A stretch of DNA of 64,000 nt from Saposhnikovia divaricata (taxonomy: Eukaryota > Streptophyta > Magnoliopsida > Apiales > Apiaceae). Made by a program: the position numbers and the translations under genes. Of the stretch, positions 58,755 to 64,000 are shown one piece after another (the first letter of the stretch is position 1; each line of letters starts with the position of its first letter). The notes beneath the pieces are model-generated. The model saw only the letters and a list, made by a program, of their open reading frames with translations. It had not been told where the DNA came from and did not search any database. The stretch is taken from NCBI GenBank assembly GCA_036435485.1, contig CM071597.1, positions 172,342,147-172,406,146 on the forward strand, in the 5' to 3' direction.

Positions 58755-58789
58755 GGCGCGAAGCGCCGTACAAGAAGGTGCGAAGCACC
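58755..58789. repeat. Tandem pair of GAA-loop hairpins
   Basis: GGCGC-GAA-GCGCC (58755-58767) and GGTGC-GAA-GCACC (58777-58789), a 22-bp tandem repeat in which one stem pair changed from C-G to T-A on both sides. A third hairpin, GAGGGCC-GCA-GGCCCTC, lies at 58670-58686. Confidence 0.8.
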
Positions 58790-58831
58790 GTTAACCAGTG
58801 AAATCCACTGCCACGTTATCACGTGAACAGT

Positions 58832-58833
<2 letters not shown>

Positions 58834-58920
<87 letters not shown>
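58834..58920. repeat. (ATT)n microsatellite
   Basis: 29 uninterrupted trinucleotide units. Confidence 0.97.
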
Positions 58921-59060
58921 TTTTGCTGAATGGAGCCAATTATTTTAAACACTTTTTGTATTGGAGTACCCCTAGTTCGATCATTAGATTAGCATGAAAT
59001 ATTGAATTAATGTTTAGTTTGTAGTTTGTAGTTAATTTTATTTTGTAGTAGAGTAGGACC

Positions 59061-59063
<3 letters not shown>

Positions 59064-59130
<67 letters not shown>
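59064..59130. repeat. (TA)n microsatellite
   Basis: About 33 units at the right edge of the foldback element. The Ile/Tyr-alternating frame across it is an artefact. Confidence 0.97.
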
Positions 59131-59133
<3 letters not shown>

Positions 59134-59872
59134 TGTATATATTTTAATTAGGTTGCTAGGATGAAGGGAAGGAGAGTGATACATACATGTGTACATGTAT
59201 ATTTTAAGGGAATATGACACAAGGAAATGTTTACTACCACGCTTTGTGTTAGCATTACTAGCAAATTTGTTATATGTGATGTACGAGAAAAAGGATTATG
59301 AGATACATTTCTGGGAACTTTTTCTGAAATACATAGAAAATAATTTTAAATTTTATTGGACATGCAGGGTTAATTAAAAAATTATAAATTTATTAAAACG
59401 CTTACCCCATTTTTACATATAAAAAATAGGTATCTTAGGAAACTTACCTAACATATATCTCAGGCTCCCTAATCTCGTGATGTATAGTTTTATACTCTTG
59501 GTCGAGTACTCTTGGTCATGCTTGTCCGTGCACAACTTTAAGCTTAAGATCTCTGATTTTAATCCCTTTTATTTTCTAATTGATATTGTACGTAGTTACA
59601 TTAATTAACGTACCGTGTCTGTCACTTTGGACTTAAACATGTTATCACTTATATTATTGTTTTAAATCCCTAATCAGTGGCATAACTTTCGGCAGCATAT
59701 GCGCATTCACATGTAATTAAGCATCTAAGAATACTTTTTAGCTTAATCTAAATGCATCAACTGAAAAGCTAATTACAATAATCATATATAGTTCTGTGCA
59801 CTAGTCTTGTTTTGTCACCCTTGACAGTACGTGTCATTTCAAGTCTGAGCTTCTTCTATATGTAATGTACTA
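59131..59872. other. Intergenic DNA, no gene seen
   Basis: AT-rich with no supported ORF or element end. Confidence 0.6.
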
Positions 59873-60161
59873 CTTCCTCCGTCCTTCTTGGTTGTTTACA
59901 TTGGGGATGAGCACGGAAATCAAGAAAGGGTATAAGAAATTAGTAAAGTTAAATAAAAAGTGGGGACTTATCAATATTTAATAATAAATTTGAGATAGTA
60001 GAGTAAAGAAGTGGGTATAATAGTGTTTTTTATTATTAAATATGTGGTAATGGGAAAAGTAGTGGGTATAATAGTGGAGAAACTTACTATTTATCGTAAC
60101 GTAAAGAAATGAGAGGGACATCCCAAAATAATAACCGTAAAGAAATGAGTGGGACATGGAG
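59873..60161. mobile_element. Stowaway-like MITE upstream of the NLR gene
   Basis: Ends CTTCCTCCGTCC and GTGGGACATGGAG, degenerate Stowaway termini flanked by TA (59871-59872, 60162-60163). The inner parts match the MITE at 22165: GAGCACGGAAA against GGGCACGGAAA, and GTGGGTATAATAGTG. 289 bp. It lies 724 bp upstream of the NLR start codon. Confidence 0.82.
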
Positions 60162-60163
60162 TA

Positions 60164-60885
60164 TGTGTTGGGATATTCAAAGAACCGAAACATTGTTGTG
60201 TAATCCTATCAAATTTGAGAAGTAGCTTTGTCGTAAGTATGCAAAGATCGTTACTGTTGTTTGTTTTTCTTATACTTTGGCTGTCCTGCTTGCTTGCATG
60301 CGTTCACATGTAAAGACATGTATTATTGGTCTTGAATGAATTATAATACTATTCAGTATTTTAATTTTAATATATAGACATTCAATTACCTACTCTGTTC
60401 AATTAGACAAACATAAGTCCTTGTATTCATAATCACAAAGTAAATAACAGTGATCTTTCTTAATTTAAAATTGTTTTAGTAAGACTAAAGTACTCTACAA
60501 TTCCTACTTTCACACTCCAATTATAAAGGTGAGGAAAAAAAAAAAAGGAACAATATTATGGGTCCCAAATTTTTTTCCGAAAAATTATCCCAAATAATGT
60601 GTCATGACGAATGGCACGTTTTGATTTGGTACGTATATGTATATACGTGGGGTCTCATATTTTAATTAGAAAAGTTACTAATTACACGGATTACACATAA
60701 ATATTTGGGATAAATTTTGGGAAAAATTTTGAATTCTCTAACATTTTTCAAAAAAGAAATTGGTCCACTGTTCAAAAAATTTGGTCGACTGTTCAAAAAA
60801 TATGGCAACTACTGTATTTCACTACAAAGCTGTGCAACCCCTTGTTTCTCTTTGCATAAAGTAGCTAAGCTTTTATTACTTTCTG
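60164..60885 (+). promoter_or_regulatory. Upstream region of the NLR gene
   Basis: No ORF of note. TATA-like sequences occur (GTATATATA near 60634) but are far from the ATG, and the transcription start cannot be fixed. Short near-repeats TTGGTCCACTGTTCAAAAAA and TTGGTCGACTGTTCAAAAAA lie at about 60760-60799. Confidence 0.4.
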
Positions 60886-63800
60886 ATGGCTTCTTCTTCT
60901 TCCGTTGATCCCCGATATACATATGATGTGTTCTTGAGTTTTAGAGGTGCAGATGTCCGCACAAGTTTCATGGACCATCTGTTTAGTACTTTGAAGCGCA
61001 AAGGAATATTTCCTTTCCGAGATGATAGGGAGTTGAAGTTTGGAGACAAGATAGATGGGGGACTCATAGAAGCAATCACAAAGTCCAGAGTTTTGGTTGT
61101 TGTCTTCACTGAAAACTATGCTTCATCCACATGGTGCTTGGATGAACTTTTGCAGATCGTTAGGTACAATGAGACTGCGAAAGATCTGTACCATGTTCGC
61201 GCCCTTTTCTATGATGTGGAACCATCACTGGTCGAATGTTGTGGTGGTAACTACCAGAAAGATCTAGACAAGCATGAAAAAAGAGGCAGTCAAGAGGTTA
61301 GCCACTGGAAGGAGGCTTTAGCTAAGGGTGCACACTTGCCTGGATGGAATTTGCAAGATCTTGCAGATGAGTAAGTCAAAGTACTTTAGTGTGTTTGTCT
61401 AAGCTGTAATATTACCTACATCGAAATTCGAAGATGGCTTTGCAAAAATATTTTTTTCTGACTTCAGAAGTTAGTAGCTGCTTCTTTTAACTTATAAGTT
61501 ACATAACAAGCACTCATGCTCAATATCTGTTTTCTTTTTCTGTCTTCTTTGGTGATACTCAATTGAGCAAATTTAACTATTCACACACACATCACTCCAT
61601 TGAGACTCCAGTTGTGCAACTCAAATTATGAATCGCTTGTTACAAAGATACGAGGGGTATCCACAAAAACGCAAGATCAAGAACAAAATTTGTTTTTTTT
61701 AAAAAAAATTCTCCATGCACTTTAATAATTTGGATGACAAGTAGACACACAGAGGCTTAGAAATTAGACTTTAGATTTTATCTTTTTTGAAGACAACGTA
61801 CAAATATCTTTGAAGTCATTTTAACAAACTTTTATTTATCACTACAGTTTTGATGAGTCGGCCTTCATTGATGGAGTATCAAAAGATATATTTGAGATGT
61901 TGAGCAATGATGGTCCCTTAGACCTTGGTGAGAACTTAGTCGGATTGGACTCTCGTGCAGCAAAAATGAACTTGTTGCAGTTTGTTGACCCAAGTAAAGT
62001 TCATATGGTAGGAATATGTGGCATTAGTGGTGTAGGGAAGACGATCACTGCTAGAGCAATTTATAATTTATTGCATATTCACTTTGAGAGCTGCAGCTTT
62101 TGTGAAGATGTGAAAGGGACAGCGAAAATGTATGGCCTGCCTTATGTGCAGAACCAACTTATTGATGACATTACAAAAGCTGGAGATGAGTACATAACTA
62201 GTGTTGGTCAAGGAATCAGTGTGATCAAACAGCTAATGGGCTCTAAGAATGTCCTGATAGTTCTTGATGATGTAAGTCACAGGGATCAACTGAAGGCTTT
62301 AGCTGGTAGCTTTAATTGGTTTGGCCCGGGAAGCTTGATAATTATGACAGGTAAAGATAGACATTTGCTAAGTGCTCATGGAGTGAAAGATATTTTTGAG
62401 ATTGACCTTTTAGATCAAAATGATTCTATGGAGCTCTTTAGTTTGTATGCCTTTAAAGAGAAAAAACCTAAAGAAGAGTTTTTAGAGCTTTCCAATGGTG
62501 TAGTCAATCATGTGAATGGACACCCTCTAGCCCTCAAAGTTTTGGGTTGTTTCCTTTTTGGAAAGGATGTACGGATATGGAAAAGTGAAAAGGACAAACT
62601 AAAAAGCTATAATACCTTTGAGATACAACAAGTACTCAAATTAAGTTACGAGGGACTAGACCCTAATCAGAGAGAAATATTTCTGGACATTGCATGCTTT
62701 TTCCAAAATCAAAAGCGAGATTATGTCATGAAAATAATGGATTCTTGTGATTCATATCCAGATATTGATATGAGTGTTCTAGTCGACAAGTCATTTTTAA
62801 CTATCTCAAGTGGTGAACTGAAACTGCACGAGCTGCTCAAAAAAATGGGTAAGCAAATTGTTCGTGAAGAATCTGAGAACCCGGGAAAGCGCAGCAGGTT
62901 GTGGTCTCAAAAGGACAGTTACCGTGTACTGAAGAGAAACATGGTAGTTAATTATATACTTTAGAATTTCACTGTAGGTTGTTATCTATCAGTAGCTTCT
63001 TATTGACTTTCAATGTCTCTCATTATATGCCTGCAGGGCACTGAATCAGTGCAAGGATTTAGGTTACGCCTGAATGGATGCCCAAAAGTTCGTGTTGATA
63101 GTGAAAGCTTTGCTAAAATGAACAAACTCCGAATGCTAAAGTTTCATTATACACTTCTGGAATTACCTAGCAATGGAAGAGTTCACAGGAACATTATATT
63201 TGAAGACACCAAAGTGGATCACTCGAAAAATCTTGCATTTTTGTCCTCTGAGTTAAGACTGCTTTATTGGCACGGTTACCCTTTCGAGTTCCTACCAGAA
63301 ACTTTCCATCCGAAAAATCTTGTTACACTGAATTTGTCTTATGGAAATATCCAGCAACTATGGAGCGGAACTAAGGTGTGTCATAACTAAAATTTGTAAT
63401 CAGTTATTTCAATTAAAGAGCTGATTGTCCGTCTTTACTTTTTCTAACAGAGTTTTGAGAAGCTGACGGTTGTGGAACTTAGATATTGTTATCAACTGCT
63501 CAAGACTCCAGACTTCACTCTAATTCCAAATCTTGAAGAGCTATTTCTTGAGTGTTGTACAAATTTGCTTGAACTCCACCCTTCTGTCGGCTTTCTAAAG
63601 AAGCTTATCATCTTGAACTGCAATAATTGCAAGAAATTGGAGATGTTTCCTGGTGATCTAGAATTAGAATCCCTTCAGACTCTCATTCTCTCAGGATGCT
63701 CCAAGTTGGACAGCTTGCCAGAAAGTCTAGGGAAAAGCAAAGCTCTGGTGGAGCTACGTACTAATGGAACTAACATTCAACAATTCCCGTCATCCATCCA

Positions 63801-64000
63801 GTATCTCAATAACCTTCAGGCCCTATGCATAGGTGGTCGCAAAGACATTCCTCCTAAATCAGTGAAATCAATAGTCTCACGTTTATTGCTAGGTTGGAAA
63901 CAACAGGATTTGTCAGGTTTGATATTGCCTTGTTTGTCAGGTTTGCGTCTGATAAAAGATCTAGATGTTGGACATTGCAATCTTTCAGAAGCAAACCTGA
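60886..64000 (+). CDS. TIR-NB-ARC-LRR (TNL) disease-resistance protein, 3' end outside the window
   Basis: Intracellular immune receptor. Exons: 60886-61370, 61848-62943, 63037-63375 and 63451 onward; introns 61371-61847, 62944-63036 and 63376-63450, all GT-AG, and the frame stays open across them (at least 823 residues). Start: ATG 60886 (MASSSSVDPRYTYDVFLSFR). TIR domain residues ~12-160, with SSTWCLDEL holding the expected NADase glutamate. NB-ARC: P-loop GISGVGKT (220-227), kinase-2 LIVLDD (298-303), RNBS-B as TGKDRHL instead of the usual TTRDxxL, GHPLAL (386-391) for GLPLAL, TNL-type FLDIACFF, and the MHD site as LHE (488-490). LRRs follow from about residue 560 and include LESLQTLILSGCSKLDSLPE. 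Function as a resistance gene is by family; the pathogen recognised is unknown. The MHD and RNBS-B changes are unusual but no residue proves loss of function. Confidence 0.95.
61371..61847 (+). other. TNL intron 1
   Basis: 477 bp, donor GTAAGT and acceptor CACTACAG. It joins the TIR exon to the NB-ARC exon through a split Asp codon (GA|T), giving LADDFDESAFIDGVSKDIF. Intron 1 at this place is typical of TNL genes. Confidence 0.92.

Larger units (their letters stand above)
58467..59063. mobile_element. Foldback element with ~145-bp arms
   Basis: Left arm 58467-58615 and right arm 58918-59063 are inverted copies: TACAAACTACAAACTAACA with its mirror near 59010-59035, and TTAAAATAATTGGCTC with GAGCCAATTATTTTAA. 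Both outer edges are (AT)n runs. The middle holds three small hairpins (58670-58789) and an (ATT)n run (58834-58920). No gene. MULE-like or hAT-like foldback are both possible. Confidence 0.65.

Noticed and set aside
59038..59220. ORF with alternating Ile-Tyr
   Set aside because: Translation of the (TA)n microsatellite.
60717..60908. Upstream ORF before the TNL start as a possible N-terminal extension
   Set aside because: It is in a different frame and terminates after overlapping the start; the TIR domain begins right after ATG 60886.

Overview
This is nuclear DNA of a flowering plant, almost certainly a eudicot. The evidence is a TIR-type NLR disease-resistance gene with ordinary GT-AG introns at the right end, plant-only retrotransposon lineages (Athila, Tat, Tekay, Sirevirus), Stowaway-type MITEs and Helitron-like repeats. 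Species and family cannot be read from the sequence. About 95% of the window is transposable-element DNA and only one host gene is visible.

Left nest (1-21855), three levels deep, all on the minus strand. A Tekay-type Ty3/gypsy chromovirus (14233-21855) is cut in its reverse transcriptase by a Ty1/copia Sirevirus-type element (7497-14232). That element is in turn cut in its 3' noncoding part by an Athila-type Ty3/gypsy element (1-7496). The left halves of all three lie outside the window. The Sirevirus is the best preserved, with an open gag and a pol broken by one TGA.

Middle (21861-25645). A minus-strand Helitron-like element carries a Stowaway-type MITE. It is followed by AT-rich DNA with a foldback repeat.

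Right nest (25646-50099), again three levels. A plus-strand Tat-lineage Ty3/gypsy element has both LTRs, a gag-pol riddled with stops, and two RNase H domains. It contains a truncated Tekay-type element (5' LTR, primer-binding site and a short leader, 31156 to about 48910). Inside that LTR sits a 12.9-kb minus-strand copia element (33837-46748) with an exact 5-bp target duplication (AAACC) and nearly identical 2.0-kb LTRs, but no usable coding region. It is probably a recent non-autonomous derivative. Tandem repeats fill the Tat 3' untranslated region.

Right flank (50100-60885). Head-to-tail Helitron-like units are interrupted by a complete solo LTR (52488-56884, target duplication GATCG). 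Two foldback elements, three microsatellites and a second Stowaway-like MITE follow, the MITE about 0.7 kb upstream of the NLR gene.

Host gene (60886 to the right edge). A TIR-NB-ARC-LRR gene has four exons visible and no frame break, and runs off the window. No unmistakably new system was found. The observations most worth following are the promoter-like motif arrays in the copia LTRs, a degenerate small ORF upstream of gag in the Tekay element, the freshly moved but coding-dead copia element, and a tandem pair of hairpins with a compensatory base-pair change.
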